Source: Streptomyces sp. NBC_00377
Lineage (GTDB): Bacteria; Actinomycetota; Actinomycetes; Streptomycetales; Streptomycetaceae
Direction of reading: 5' to 3'
Length of the DNA: 64,000 nt
Assembly: GCF_036075115.1 (NCBI RefSeq)
Contig: NZ_CP107958.1
Location: 8,432,001-8,496,000, forward strand
The notes under the pieces are model-generated. The model did no database searches and had not been told where the DNA came from. It saw only the letters and a list, made by a program, of their open reading frames with translations. The position numbers and the translations under genes are program-made. Position 1 is the stretch's first letter, and each line of letters opens with the position of its first letter. Below, one piece after another: positions 1 through 8,966 of the stretch.

Positions 1-1
1 C

Positions 2-769
2 GTCGCCGAACGCACCGACGCCCTGGTCGAGGCCCTCGGTCTGCCGCCCGCCGCGCGTTACGACGCCCAGGCCCAGCTGAGGACGTTCGAGAAGCTCGCG
101 GGCGACGGCCTCGGCCGCCTGCCCGGCAAGGGCGACCAGCCGTACCTGTGGTTCAGCGAGACCACCGCGGGCAGCGTCCGGGCCCTGGACGGCGGCACGG
201 ACGACAGCCCCTGCTCGATGTCCCTCACCCTCTCCATCGCGAGCATGTACCAGCTCGTGAAGGAGCGCCGGGTGGACGTGACCGGCGAGGTCACCTGCCC
301 GGCGGTCCACGCCCGGCCCCTCACCGTCGTCCACGGCGACGTCTGGGTCCGACCCGACGAGGGCATCCCGCGACACCACGGTCTCAAGCATCAACTCCTG
401 CGCTATCGGCTCCAATTGCGGGACGAGGACGGTGAACTGTGGTGGCTGGAGGGCCGCAAGTACGCTCGCGCCCGCCGCGACCTCTGGCACCAGACCCGCG
501 CGCTCACGGTCGAGGCGGGCCGCGAGGGCGAACCCGCGACCCTGGCCGGCGAGGTCGTCGTCCCGGCCGACTCCTACGTGCGTGACCAGATCGACGGCAT
601 CAAGGTCGCCCCGCACCTCACCGGCCAGGAGAAGCGCGCCGCCAAGCTGACCTGGCTCGCCTGGTTCGGCCTGGAGATGGGCCGCGGACTGCTCGGCCCC
701 TTCGCCCGGGCCGCCGCGGACCTTCTCGACCTGCGCCGCACCCCGAACCTCACGGAGCAGCACCGATGA
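2..769 (+). CDS. C-terminal part of a protein of a GMC oxidoreductase-type operon (5' end outside window)
   Basis: The frame is open from base 2 with no start in the window, so this is the last ~255 residues of a longer protein. Its stop overlaps the ATG of the downstream hydrolase (ATGA), so the two are translationally coupled. The tail has an Arg/Trp-rich beta-type stretch and ends in a helical segment with TWLAWFGLEMGRGLLGPF. From memory, large actinobacterial proteins of the cholesterol-oxidase (GMC) type carry such a middle segment before an alpha/beta hydrolase domain; here these would be separate genes. That assignment is inferred from order and overall resemblance only. No catalytic residues can be named. 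Confidence 0.55.
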   Translation, partial: VAERTDALVEALGLPPAARYDAQAQLRTFEKLAGDGLGRLPGKGDQPYLWFSETTAGSVRALDGGTDDSPCSMSLTLSIASMYQLVKERRVDVTGEVTCPAVHARPLTVVHGDVWVRPDEGIPRHHGLKHQLLRYRLQLRDEDGELWWLEGRKYARARRDLWHQTRALTVEAGREGEPATLAGEVVVPADSYVRDQIDGIKVAPHLTGQEKRAAKLTWLAWFGLEMGRGLLGPFARAAADLLDLRRTPNLTEQHR

Positions 770-1899
770 TCTTCAGAACGACCCCCGCCGCCAGGCCGGC
801 GCTCCGCAGGGTGCGGACCACCACCGCCCTGCGGCCCCTGCGCCACCGCCTCGACCCGGCCCGCGTCCAGGAGATCCCGTTCCGGGCGCCCGACGGCGTC
901 CGCCTCGGCCTGACCCGCATCGACACCGGCGACACCGGCCGCCCCGCCGTGCTGCTGCTGCACGGTCACACCGCGTCCGCCGACATGTTCCTGCTGCCCG
1001 AGACCCGCAACCTCGTCGACTCGCTCCTCGACGACGGTTACGAGCCCTGGCTGCTCGACTGGCGCGGCAGCCGCCGCCTGCCCTACAACGAGACCGGGCA
1101 GCGGTACACCTACGACGACGTGGCGCTGTACGACATCCCGGCCGCCGTCTCCCGCGTCCGCGAAGCCGTCGGCGACCGCCCCCTGTTCGTCGTGGCGCAC
1201 TGCATCGGCTCCCTCTGCCTCTCGCTGAGCATGACGGCCGGACTGGTGCCCGGACTGGCCGGAGTGGTGTCCCAGGGCGTCTTCCTCACCCCCAAGCTGG
1301 CGGGCCGGACCTCCCTGCGGATGTCCCTGGCAGGGGAGTTGCTGAAGACCCGGATCGACCACATCCCGGTCGACTTCCGCAAGGTCGGCCTGTGGTCCAG
1401 GTACACCCCCCTGTTCGCCCTCGCCTCGCGCGGGGCCGGCTGCCCGGACCCGACCTGCCAGATCCTGCACAACTCGGCCTGGGGGACGGGAGCTTCGCTG
1501 TTCGTCCACGAGAACCTGTCCGAGGCCACCCACGACCGGCTCGCCGAACTCCTCGGGCCCGCGCCGCTGTGGATCCTGCCCCACCTGCGCCGCATCGAGC
1601 TGGCCCGCAGCGTGGTCCGCTGGCACGAGACCGACCGGCGCTACCGCGCCCTGCCGCCGAACGCCCTCGACGCGGCCGGCCGCATCGACACGCCGGTCCT
1701 GCTGCTGGCGGGCAGCGAGAACGGACTGTGGCTGGACTCCCAGCAGCTCTGCCACGACGTCCTCGCCCACCGGCAGCCCCAGCTGGACGTCCGGTACACC
1801 GAGATTCCGGGCTACGGCCATCTCGACACCTTCCTCGGCCGGGGCGCCGCCCTCGACGTCTTCGGACACATCCTCGATTTCCTGGGCGGACAACGGTGA
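766..1899 (+). CDS. alpha/beta hydrolase with a cysteine nucleophile (377 aa)
   Basis: This is an alpha/beta-hydrolase fold enzyme of unknown substrate. The oxyanion-hole strand is AVLLLHGHTAS (residues 61-71). The nucleophile elbow reads FVVAHCIGSLC, putting Cys146 where Ser is normal. The acid lies in PVLLLAGSENG and the His in YGHLDTFLG near the C-terminus. A Cys nucleophile in this position is known from PHA synthases and from hydrolase domains linked to GMC oxidoreductases, so an acyl- or polyester-type substrate is possible. The ATG overlaps the preceding stop by four bases. No signal peptide is seen, so it is probably cytoplasmic. Confidence 0.85.
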   Translation: MIFRTTPAARPALRRVRTTTALRPLRHRLDPARVQEIPFRAPDGVRLGLTRIDTGDTGRPAVLLLHGHTASADMFLLPETRNLVDSLLDDGYEPWLLDWRGSRRLPYNETGQRYTYDDVALYDIPAAVSRVREAVGDRPLFVVAHCIGSLCLSLSMTAGLVPGLAGVVSQGVFLTPKLAGRTSLRMSLAGELLKTRIDHIPVDFRKVGLWSRYTPLFALASRGAGCPDPTCQILHNSAWGTGASLFVHENLSEATHDRLAELLGPAPLWILPHLRRIELARSVVRWHETDRRYRALPPNALDAAGRIDTPVLLLAGSENGLWLDSQQLCHDVLAHRQPQLDVRYTEIPGYGHLDTFLGRGAALDVFGHILDFLGGQR

Positions 1900-1962
1900 C
1901 GGCACCCCCGGCAGCCGGTTACCGTACGCGTCAGTAACCAGGAACGCACCGCAGGAGGCACC

Positions 1963-2757
1963 ATGCCGCAGCTCGAAGTCGCCGGCGCAGCACTGACGTA
2001 CGACGACGAGGGCCCGCGCGACGGCGAGGGCGTACCCCTGGTCTTCGTGCACGGCTGGACGGCGAACAGGCACCGCTGGGACCACCAGGTGGCCCACTTC
2101 GCCCGGAAGCGCCGGGTGATCCGGTTCGACCTGCGGGGCCACGGCGAGAGCGGCGGCGCGGGCGTGAAGACGGTCGAGGAGCTGGCGGGGGACCTCCTCG
2201 CCCTCCTCGACCACCTGGAGATCGAACGGTTCGTGCTGGTCGGCCACTCGATGGGCGGGATGATCTCGCAGACGGTCGCGCTCTCCCACCCCGAGCGGGT
2301 GGAGCGCATGGTGCTGGTCAACTCCATCGGCCGGATGACCTACAGCCGGGGCAGGGGTCTGCTGATGGGCGTCTCCACGCTCGTCCCGTTCAAGCTGTTC
2401 GTCGCCGCCAACATCCAGCGCGCCTTCGCCCCCGGCTACCCCCGCGAGGAGATCCGCGCGTACGTCAAGGCCTCCGCGGACACCCCGCGTGAGGTCGTCA
2501 TGACGCTGTACGGGGCCATGCGCGCCTTCGACGTCCTGGACCGGGTGGGGGAGATCCGTACCCCGACCCTGATGATCCACGGCTACCACGACATCCAGCT
2601 TCCGGTGAAGCAGATGCTGCGCATGGCCAAGGCCTATCCGGACGCCACCGTCCGCATCCTCGACGCGGGCCACGAACTGCCCGTCGAGAAGCCGGCCGAG
2701 CTGACGGCCGCGATCGACGCGTTCGTGGGCGTCCAACCCGTCCGGCCGTCCGAGTGA
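1963..2757 (+). CDS. alpha/beta fold hydrolase (264 aa)
   Basis: This is a compact serine hydrolase of the alpha/beta fold. The oxyanion motif is FVHGWTANRHRW (near residues 29-40), the nucleophile elbow is LVGHSMGGM (Ser near residue 97), and the catalytic His is in DAGHELPVEKP near the end. It starts at the ATG behind a clear AGGAGG ribosome site 6-7 bases upstream. It lies 63 bp after the Cys-type hydrolase on the same strand and may belong to the same operon. The family covers esterases, haloperoxidase-like and C-C bond hydrolases, and the substrate cannot be read from the sequence. Confidence 0.9.
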   Translation: MPQLEVAGAALTYDDEGPRDGEGVPLVFVHGWTANRHRWDHQVAHFARKRRVIRFDLRGHGESGGAGVKTVEELAGDLLALLDHLEIERFVLVGHSMGGMISQTVALSHPERVERMVLVNSIGRMTYSRGRGLLMGVSTLVPFKLFVAANIQRAFAPGYPREEIRAYVKASADTPREVVMTLYGAMRAFDVLDRVGEIRTPTLMIHGYHDIQLPVKQMLRMAKAYPDATVRILDAGHELPVEKPAELTAAIDAFVGVQPVRPSE

Positions 2758-2779
2758 TCGTCCGATCGCGTCGTCCGCG

Positions 2780-4270
2780 TCAGCCGAAGCTGTCCGGGTC
2801 CGCCGCCTTCCAGTCCGCCTCCCAGGACTGCGGCGGACCGGCGAGCAGCTCTCCCGGCGCCAGCCACTCGTACAGTTCCGCGTACGAGCGGAACGTGCCC
2901 GGTCCGGTCCGGCGGACCAGGTGGGAGGGCGTGACTCCGGCCGGCTCGCGGATGCCCATCGCCGCCATGATCCGCAGGGCGTCATGGACCGTCTCCTGCT
3001 GGTAGCGCCGGACCTGCCGGGCCTTGGCGGCCACGTCGAGGGCGCGGGCCCGCAGCGGATCCTGGGTCGCGACGCCGGACGGGCAGGTACCGGTGTGGCA
3101 GCGCAGGGCGCCGGCACAGCCGACGGCGCGCATCATCGCGCGCGCCGCGTTGGTGTAGTCGGCACCCTGCGCGAGACGGGTGACGACGTCCGAGCCGGTG
3201 GCCACTCGGCCGCTCGCCCCGATCCGGATCCGGTCCCGGAGCCCCACGCCGACCAGCGCGTTGTGCACGGTGACCAGTCCCTGGGTGAGAGGCATGCCGA
3301 GCTGACCGGCGGACCCCGCCGGCCCGGCGCCGGTGCCGCCCTCCGCCCCGTCCACCACCACGAAATCGGGTGTCAGCCCCTCCGCCACCATGGCCCTGCA
3401 CACCGCGAGGAACTCCCGCCGCGACCCCACGCACAGCTTGAAACCGGTCGGCTTGCCGCCCGCGAGCCCACGCAGCCGGGCCAGGAACAGCACCAGTTCA
3501 CGCGGCGTCGCGAACACGCGGTGGAAGGGCGGCGACACCACCGTCGCGCCCACCGCGACCTTCCGCTCCCGTGCGATCTCGGCCGTCACCTTCACCCCGG
3601 GCAGCACCGCGCCGCCGCCGGGGAACGCGCCCTGGGACAGCTTCAACGACACGCACCTCACCTCGGGCAGCGCCGCCTTGTCCGCGAACTCCCGTGCGTC
3701 GAAGCCGCCGTCGGCGCCGCGGCAGCCGAAATACCCCGTGCCGATCTCCCAGACGAGGTCGCCCCCGCCCCGCAGATGGTGCTCCGACAGCCCGCCCTCC
3801 CCGGTGTCGTGCGCGAAGCGCCCGAGCGCCGCTCCCCGGTTGAGGGCGAGGACCGCGCGTGAGGACAGCGCCCCGAAGCTCATCGCGGACACGTTCAGCA
3901 GCGCCATGTCGTAGGGCTGGGAGCAGTCCGGCCCGCCCACCCGTACCAGCGGCGGTTCCCCGGCCGGCTCGACCGGTCGCAGCGAGGGCACCAGATACTC
4001 GTCCACGTCTGTGTCGCCGGCGGGCGGCTCCCGCCGGCCGGTGCCCGAGGAAGGGCCGGGCACCCGTTCCACCGGGTACCGCAGCCGGCCGACCAGTGGG
4101 TGGTTGCGCAGGACGGGGCGGCGCCGCTGGAGCAGGTCCCGGGCGCCCAGGCCGGCCGCCGCCAGCAGCGGTCCGGCCGCGAGCCACCACCACGGCGACC
4201 GGGTGAGCGAGGCGGCCGCCACCCCCGCCGCGAGGACCCAGACGAGCAGCAGCGGCAGGAACCGGCGCAC
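2780..4270 (-). CDS. FMN-binding glutamate synthase-family protein (membrane-anchored, 496 aa)
   Basis: The protein matches the synthase (FMN/TIM-barrel) domain of glutamate synthase without the glutaminase domain. Two N-terminal hydrophobic segments (residues ~1-20 and 28-42) should anchor it in the membrane. GEGGLSEHH, SLKLSQGAFPGGGAVLPG and GAEGGTGAGPAGSAGQLG are typical of the FMN and substrate site. The iron-sulfur-type motif CHTGTCPSGVATQDP corresponds to the GltB cysteine cluster. It starts with GTG directly abutting the stop of the upstream peptidase gene, so translation is probably coupled. Such stand-alone proteins are widespread in actinobacteria with unproven substrates; glutamate synthesis alone is unlikely. 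Confidence 0.87.
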   Translation of the reverse strand: MRRFLPLLLVWVLAAGVAAASLTRSPWWWLAAGPLLAAAGLGARDLLQRRRPVLRNHPLVGRLRYPVERVPGPSSGTGRREPPAGDTDVDEYLVPSLRPVEPAGEPPLVRVGGPDCSQPYDMALLNVSAMSFGALSSRAVLALNRGAALGRFAHDTGEGGLSEHHLRGGGDLVWEIGTGYFGCRGADGGFDAREFADKAALPEVRCVSLKLSQGAFPGGGAVLPGVKVTAEIARERKVAVGATVVSPPFHRVFATPRELVLFLARLRGLAGGKPTGFKLCVGSRREFLAVCRAMVAEGLTPDFVVVDGAEGGTGAGPAGSAGQLGMPLTQGLVTVHNALVGVGLRDRIRIGASGRVATGSDVVTRLAQGADYTNAARAMMRAVGCAGALRCHTGTCPSGVATQDPLRARALDVAAKARQVRRYQQETVHDALRIMAAMGIREPAGVTPSHLVRRTGPGTFRSYAELYEWLAPGELLAGPPQSWEADWKAADPDSFG

Positions 4271-5878
4271 TCAGCCGTCGTCCTGGTCGGGCCCGCAGGA
4301 ACTGCCGCTGGGCGGGAGCGAGCCATACAGCAGGAAGTCGTCGACCTTGCGGTGCACGCACTTGGACGACCCGTACCCGGTGTGGCCGTCGCCCTTGTTG
4401 TCGAGCACCACGGCCGGCGAACCGAGACGCGCCGCCGTCTCCTCGGTCCAGCGGTACGGCGTCGCCGGGTCGCCGCGCGTGCCGACCAGCAGCATCTTCG
4501 GGGCGCCCAGGTCCTTCACCTCGTCGCGGATGAACTCGGTCCCCCTGGGGCGGCCGTAGCACATCAGCACCTGGGTGAGGCGGTACCGGCCGAAGACCGG
4601 TGAGGCCTTGTCGTACGCGGCCCGCAGCCGCTTGAGGTCCGCCGTGATCTGCGCGACCGTGGGGCGGTCCGGGTCGTCGGCGCAGTTGATCGCCATCAGC
4701 GCGGCCGGCAGGTTGTCGAGGGGGACGTCCTCCTCGTCGACGAGCGCCCCGGGGGTCGGATCGACGCGGCCCGCGGTCCGCAGCGGGAAAGCGAAGCCGC
4801 CGGTCGCGAACCCCAGGACACCACTGGCGTCGCCGCTCTCGACGAGCTGGGCAAGCGCCCGCTCCAGCAGGGGCCACAGTTCCCGGCTGTACAGCCCCTG
4901 CCCGAGGGCACCGACGAGGTCCTGGCCGGAGAAGTCGTCGCCGAAGTCCGTCGGCACCGGGTCCTCGTCCAGCGAGCGCACGAGCCGGACGACCTGCTCG
5001 CGGGCCACCCGCGGATCCTGACCGAACGGGCAGGCTATGTCCTTCGCGCACCAGCCGACGAAGTCGTCCAGTGCCACCTGCTGCCCCCGGGCGCCCGCTA
5101 TGCCCTGTTCCGTGAGCGGCTCGGTCAGCGTGTCCACGCCGTCGAGGACCAGTCGGCCCACCTTGTCCGGGAACTGGGCGGCGTACACCGCGCCGAGCCG
5201 GGTGCCGTACGAGAAACCCAGGTAGTTGAGCTTGTCGTCGCCCAGCGCCGCGCGCATCACGTCCAGGTCCCGGGCCGCGTCGACCGTGCCGATGTGCGGC
5301 AGGACCGGTCCGGAGTGCTCGGCGCAGTCGGCGGCGACCTGCTTCAGCCGGCCGAGGAGCGCCTGCGGGTCGGGGAGGGCCGAGTCGTCGTCCAGGGAGG
5401 CGAGACCGCTGTCCTCGCCGGCGCCGCAGCTGACGGGCGAGGAGCGGCCGACGCCCCGCGGATCGAAGGACACCACGTCGTAGCCGTCCGTGAGATCCAT
5501 GAACTCCTTGCTGCTATGGGCGAGTTCGGGCACCCCAGGACCTCCGGGGCCGCCGAAGTTGAGGACCACCGAGCCCCGCTTGTCGCCCGTCGCCCGGTAA
5601 CGGGCGAGTGCGAGGTGAAGCGTGCCGCTCTTGGGACGGCTGTAGTCGAGAGGGACGGTCAGCGCGGCGCACTGGAGGTCTTCGGGCATGCCGTCGCCCC
5701 GGCACGCGGACCAGGCGACCTTCTGGCCGTAGAACCGGGACAGGCCGGGACGGTCGCCTCCGTCGGCGCTGCGGTTCGCGGTCGCCGTCGGTATGCCCGC
5801 GCTCAGCAGGGTCAGCGCGGCGGTCGCGGCGAGCGCGCAGTGTCGCAGCCCGGGCCGCGTCGGCAGCTTGGCCAGCAT
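4271..5878 (-). CDS. secreted tripeptidyl aminopeptidase-type hydrolase, S33 family (535 aa)
   Basis: This is a Tap/SlpD-type exported peptidase. The N-terminus MLAKLPTRPGLRHC is followed by a hydrophobic run and an Ala-x-Ala-type cleavage region near residue 34, a Sec signal peptide. The oxyanion loop is LNFGGPGGPGV, the nucleophile elbow LGFSYGTRLG, the acid region LVGTRGDPATPY and the catalytic His DGHTGYG. The C-terminal domain has the usual Cys-containing tail. The start at 5878 is preferred over the open frame extending to 6109 because GGAGG sits seven bases upstream and the signal peptide follows at once. It removes short peptides from N-termini outside the cell. Confidence 0.92.
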   Translation of the reverse strand: MLAKLPTRPGLRHCALAATAALTLLSAGIPTATANRSADGGDRPGLSRFYGQKVAWSACRGDGMPEDLQCAALTVPLDYSRPKSGTLHLALARYRATGDKRGSVVLNFGGPGGPGVPELAHSSKEFMDLTDGYDVVSFDPRGVGRSSPVSCGAGEDSGLASLDDDSALPDPQALLGRLKQVAADCAEHSGPVLPHIGTVDAARDLDVMRAALGDDKLNYLGFSYGTRLGAVYAAQFPDKVGRLVLDGVDTLTEPLTEQGIAGARGQQVALDDFVGWCAKDIACPFGQDPRVAREQVVRLVRSLDEDPVPTDFGDDFSGQDLVGALGQGLYSRELWPLLERALAQLVESGDASGVLGFATGGFAFPLRTAGRVDPTPGALVDEEDVPLDNLPAALMAINCADDPDRPTVAQITADLKRLRAAYDKASPVFGRYRLTQVLMCYGRPRGTEFIRDEVKDLGAPKMLLVGTRGDPATPYRWTEETAARLGSPAVVLDNKGDGHTGYGSSKCVHRKVDDFLLYGSLPPSGSSCGPDQDDG

Positions 5879-6183
5879 CAGTGCCTCCAGGGACGCCCGC
5901 AGCGGTCCGGGAACGGCGCCCTCGCTCACGATAAGCGGCCTGCCGACGCCCCGCCTCCGGGCGGGGCCGGCCCCCGGACCGGCCCCGCCAGGACCGCTCA
6001 CCGGCCGTGGCCCGGCACACCGCGGGGCGCCCCCGTGACGGGTTTGACACCAGTTCGACAAGAGCGCCGGGAGGGGGACCGCCAAAAGGGTGAAAGGACG
6101 TTCAGGCATAACCCGGACGGTTCGCCGGCGTTCTATCGGGTGCGGGCGAGTGCCCGCGACTTTTGTCTGGAAGGCAGGGACCC

Positions 6184-6966
6184 ATGAGACGGGTTACCCG
6201 AACCGGTGTGATGGCCGTCGCCGCAGTCTCCGGCGCGATGGCTGTGACACTGCCCGCACACGCCGACTCCGCGGCGAACGGCCTTGCGGCCGGCTCGCCC
6301 GGAGTGATCTCCGGCAACGGCGTCCAGCTGCCGGTGCACCTCCCGGTGAACCTGTGCGGGAACACGGTGAACGTGGTGGGCGTGCTGAACCCCGCGGCGG
6401 GCAACGCCTGCGCCAACAAGGGCGGGGCCGCGTCCTCCGGGACGCACCAGGCGTCCTCCGGGAGCGGCGCCACCGGCACTTCCGGGACGCACCACGCGTC
6501 CTCCGGGAGCACCGCCACTTCCGGGACGCACCACGAGTCCTCCGGCGGCGCCATCGCGCAGGGCGCCGCTGAGGACTCGCCGGGCGTCGTCTCCGGCAAC
6601 GGCGTCCAGCTGCCGGTCCAGCTCCCGGTGAACGTCAGCGGCAACAGCGTGAACGTCGTCGGCATCGGGGACCCGGCGTTCGGCAACGAGTCCGTCAACG
6701 CCTCCGGAGAGAAGCCCGAACAGCCCGGCGGGCCCGCGCAGCAGCCGCCGACCCGGCACGACCTGCCCTCGGAGCCCGAGTACCAGGACCCGGGGGCCGT
6801 TCCGCAGGAGCCCTCCCGGGCAACCCAGGTCCCGGTGCCCGAGGCCGGGGGCTCCCTCGCCCACACGGGGGCCGACGCCACCCTGCCCGCCCTCGCGGGC
6901 AGCGCGGCCCTGCTCCTCGGCGGAGCGGCCCTCCAGCGCCGGTTCCGCCCTCGCACGGAGCGCTGA
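6184..6966 (+). CDS. long chaplin with two chaplin domains and a sortase signal (260 aa)
   Basis: Chaplins are secreted amyloid-forming surfactant proteins that coat aerial hyphae. The sequence shows a signal peptide (MRRVTRTGVM..., cleavage after AHA near residue 27), chaplin domain 1 (residues 37-77) with Cys58 and Cys76, a Ser/Thr/His repeat spacer (83-121), chaplin domain 2 (131-171) without cysteines, a Pro-rich wall-spanning stretch and a C-terminal LAHTG sortase motif (225-229) with hydrophobic and basic tail. This is the ChpA/B/C class, about the length I recall for ChpC. The ATG at 6184 has GGCAGGGA ahead of it and fits the signal peptide. Confidence 0.95.
   Translation: MRRVTRTGVMAVAAVSGAMAVTLPAHADSAANGLAAGSPGVISGNGVQLPVHLPVNLCGNTVNVVGVLNPAAGNACANKGGAASSGTHQASSGSGATGTSGTHHASSGSTATSGTHHESSGGAIAQGAAEDSPGVVSGNGVQLPVQLPVNVSGNSVNVVGIGDPAFGNESVNASGEKPEQPGGPAQQPPTRHDLPSEPEYQDPGAVPQEPSRATQVPVPEAGGSLAHTGADATLPALAGSAALLLGGAALQRRFRPRTER
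6436..6545 (+). repeat. in-gene tandem repeat in the chaplin spacer
   Basis: Three imperfect copies of a unit of about 30 bp, centred on TCCGGGACGCACCA and GTCCTCCGGG, encode SGTHQASSG, SGTHHASSG and SGTHHESSG. They lie between the two chaplin domains and probably set the spacer length. Confidence 0.8.
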
Positions 6967-7523
6967 GCCGCCCCACGCGAGGGACGGCACGCAGGCCCCG
7001 CGGCCACCTCGGGCCAGGCCCCGAGCCGGGGGCAGGGGCCTGCGGCGATCTGACGGGGCCCGCCGTGCCCACTCCGAACGGAATGCCGTCAGGTCAGGTG
7101 GACGGGCAGGGGGGCGGCGCCGACGGGAACGGTGGCGGCGGGCTCGGCCGTGAGCGGTCTGCCGCGGGGGATCCGCCGCGGCCCGGCCCCCGACGGCCGG
7201 GCTGATCACCGCCTCCGTCGACGGTCGGCCGCGCGTCGCCGGAAGGCCCTCACCGCGGCCCCCCGGGCGGCCGACCGCGGTGAGGGCCGGCGTGACGAGG
7301 GGCAGCGCCGCCCACGGCAGCGCCGCCGCGCCCGGCGGCTTCTGCACGACCCCTCCGGTCGGCGGGCCTGCGCCGATGCCCCCGTCGTACTGCCCGGAGT
7401 GCAACCGCGGCCGGCTGAGCGCGTGTCCGGCCGCGGTGCGGCCGTACGGCACGGGCGCGCTCCGCTCGGCGCCGCGCCGGTAATTCCGTTGTGGGGGCCG
7501 GGCCGGGGTGCTGGAGTGAGCGC
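6967..7523. other. intergenic region, 557 bp
   Basis: Between the chaplin and the acetyltransferase no frame has a plausible start, ribosome site and recognisable product; the open frames are GC-driven. The only structure I can support is the inverted repeat at 6991-7043. The downstream gene has a GGAG ribosome site (7514-7517), so its promoter should be in the last ~150 bp, but no clear -10/-35 pair stands out. Confidence 0.5.
6991..7043 (+). terminator. nested hairpin, probable terminator of the chaplin gene
   Basis: The arms GCAGGCCCC (6991-6999) and GGGGCCTGC (7035-7043) are perfectly complementary and enclose a second stem CTCGGG/CCCGAG (7008-7013/7020-7025). It lies 25 bp after the chaplin stop. 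It lacks a T run, as many Streptomyces terminators do. Confidence 0.55.
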
Positions 7524-8300
7524 ATGGATCATGCCGCGGTACTCGCTTTGTACGACCGGGACATGCGCGAAGGCGCCCGCCCGGAGAGCTCGGACGCCCG
7601 TGTCGAACGGACCGGGAGCGTGGTCCGCCATGTCGGCGGCCAGGGCGGCTGGAGCGGTGTGCTCTGGTCGGACCTCGACTCCGCCGACGCCGACGCCGTG
7701 ATCGCGGAACAGGTCGCCTACTTCACCGGCCTCGGCCACGAGTTCGAGTGGAAGCTGTACGGGCACGACCGTCCGGCCGACCTCGGCCGACGGCTCACGG
7801 CGGCCGGATTCACGGCCGACCCGGAGGAGACCCTGATGATCGGGGAGACCGGTGACCAACTGGTGGACGCCGAACCGCCCGAGGGTGTCCGGATCGTCCC
7901 CGTCACCGACCAGGCCGGTGTCGAACTCATGGTCGAGGCGAACGAGAAGGCCTTCGGCAGCGACGGCTCCTGGCTGCGGGATCTCCTGATCGCCCGGCTT
8001 TCCGCCGACCCGGACTCCCTCGTGGCCCTCCTTGCGATGGCCGACGACGTGCCGGTGAGCTCGGCCCGGATGGAACTCATACCGGGAACGAGGTTCGCGG
8101 GCCTGTGGGGCGGCGGCACCGTCGAGGGCTGGCGTGGCCGGGGCGTCTACCGCGCCCTGATCGCCCACCGCGCCCGTATCGCCGCCGACCGTGGCTACCG
8201 CTATCTCCAGGTCGACGCCTCGGACCAGAGCCGCCCGATTCTCGAACGCCTCGGCTTCGCACCCCTGAGCGCCACGACGCCCTACGTGTACGCGCGGTAG
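7524..8300 (+). CDS. GNAT-family N-acetyltransferase (258 aa)
   Basis: The C-terminal half carries the acetyl-CoA site: strand GLWGGGTVEGW, then the pyrophosphate loop RGRGVYRALIAHRARIAA (about residues 205-222) and YRYLQVDASDQSRPILERLGF, the usual closing strand and helix. The N-terminal half is a GNAT-like domain without a clear loop, so it may be a double-GNAT protein with one active site. The ATG at 7524 is chosen over an earlier frame start because GGAG lies seven bases upstream and homologous proteins begin close to such a MDHAAVLALYD start. The substrate is unknown. Confidence 0.85.
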   Translation: MDHAAVLALYDRDMREGARPESSDARVERTGSVVRHVGGQGGWSGVLWSDLDSADADAVIAEQVAYFTGLGHEFEWKLYGHDRPADLGRRLTAAGFTADPEETLMIGETGDQLVDAEPPEGVRIVPVTDQAGVELMVEANEKAFGSDGSWLRDLLIARLSADPDSLVALLAMADDVPVSSARMELIPGTRFAGLWGGGTVEGWRGRGVYRALIAHRARIAADRGYRYLQVDASDQSRPILERLGFAPLSATTPYVYAR

Positions 8301-8468
8301 GGCCGACACGGGGAATGCGCCGGGGCCGACGAGCGCGAGCACGAGGCCGAAAACGCCGACGCCAGGCCCGGTGACCGCGACCACGCCAGGGCCGGCTCCG
8401 AGGCGCGGGGGACGCGCGGGGACGGGTTGCCTCGCGGGTCCACCGGGAAGGGCGGCACGGCATGAAGG

Positions 8469-8495
8469 CCGGGCCGGTCCGCACGGGCGGCCCGG
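8469..8495. terminator. hairpin between convergent genes
   Basis: CCGGGCCG (8469-8476) and CGGCCCGG (8488-8495) form a perfect 8-bp stem with an 11-nt loop. It lies between the convergent acetyltransferase and SPW gene and could stop transcription in both directions. Confidence 0.5.
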
Positions 8496-8525
8496 CCCGG
8501 CCCTCGTCCGGGGTTCGAGTGGCCG

Positions 8526-8966
8526 CTACCGCTCGGGCGTGCTCCTGGCCGCCGTCATGGTGCACATCAGGCCCAGGATCAGGGCCAGCGCGCCGATGAT
8601 GATGTTGTTGACCGCGACGCCGGCGTCCGGGCTGTCGCCGACGACCCAGGGTGCGACGATCATCCAGATGCCCGCCGCGCACATGGCCCAGCTCAGGCCG
8701 TACATGCGAGCGGGAGCCGCGGTGAATCCGAGGCCCAGCAGGCCGATCGCGATCCCGACGATCAGGTTGTGGGTGGCGAGCGCCGGCTGGCTCACGGTGT
8801 AGTGGAGGATCCACGGGGACACGGCGCAGTACAGACCGAGCAGGAACACCGGTCCGTCGACGAGCGCCACATCGCGACCGCCGAGCATGCGGGCGTACCG
8901 CGCCTGCATCTCGGGAACATCGGGATGCGTCGACATGTCACCTCTGGTGGGCGAGACGTTGGCCAT
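8526..8966 (-). CDS. SPW-repeat membrane protein (146 aa)
   Basis: This is a small integral membrane protein with the two hallmarks of the SPW repeat family: AVSPWILHY (near residues 48-56) and its degenerate second copy VAPWVVGD (near 103-110), each at the end of a transmembrane helix. Four hydrophobic helices are visible after a 35-residue hydrophilic N-terminus. AAGGAGA precedes the ATG by seven to eight bases. The family has no proven function. The gene stands alone, convergent with the acetyltransferase. Confidence 0.88.
   Translation of the reverse strand: MANVSPTRGDMSTHPDVPEMQARYARMLGGRDVALVDGPVFLLGLYCAVSPWILHYTVSQPALATHNLIVGIAIGLLGLGFTAAPARMYGLSWAMCAAGIWMIVAPWVVGDSPDAGVAVNNIIIGALALILGLMCTMTAARSTPER

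Noticed and set aside
574..3117. 847-codon open frame on the minus strand across the hydrolase genes
   Set aside because: It lies opposite three genes with clear catalytic motifs; its translation is low-complexity Arg/Gly/Asp and results from high GC in the shadow frame.
7206..8384. 392-codon minus-strand frame over the acetyltransferase gene
   Set aside because: Antisense to a gene with a clear acetyl-CoA motif; no homologous features in its translation.
8510..8524. GGGTTCGAG resembling a tRNA T-loop
   Set aside because: No acceptor, anticodon or D-arm pairing can be found around it.
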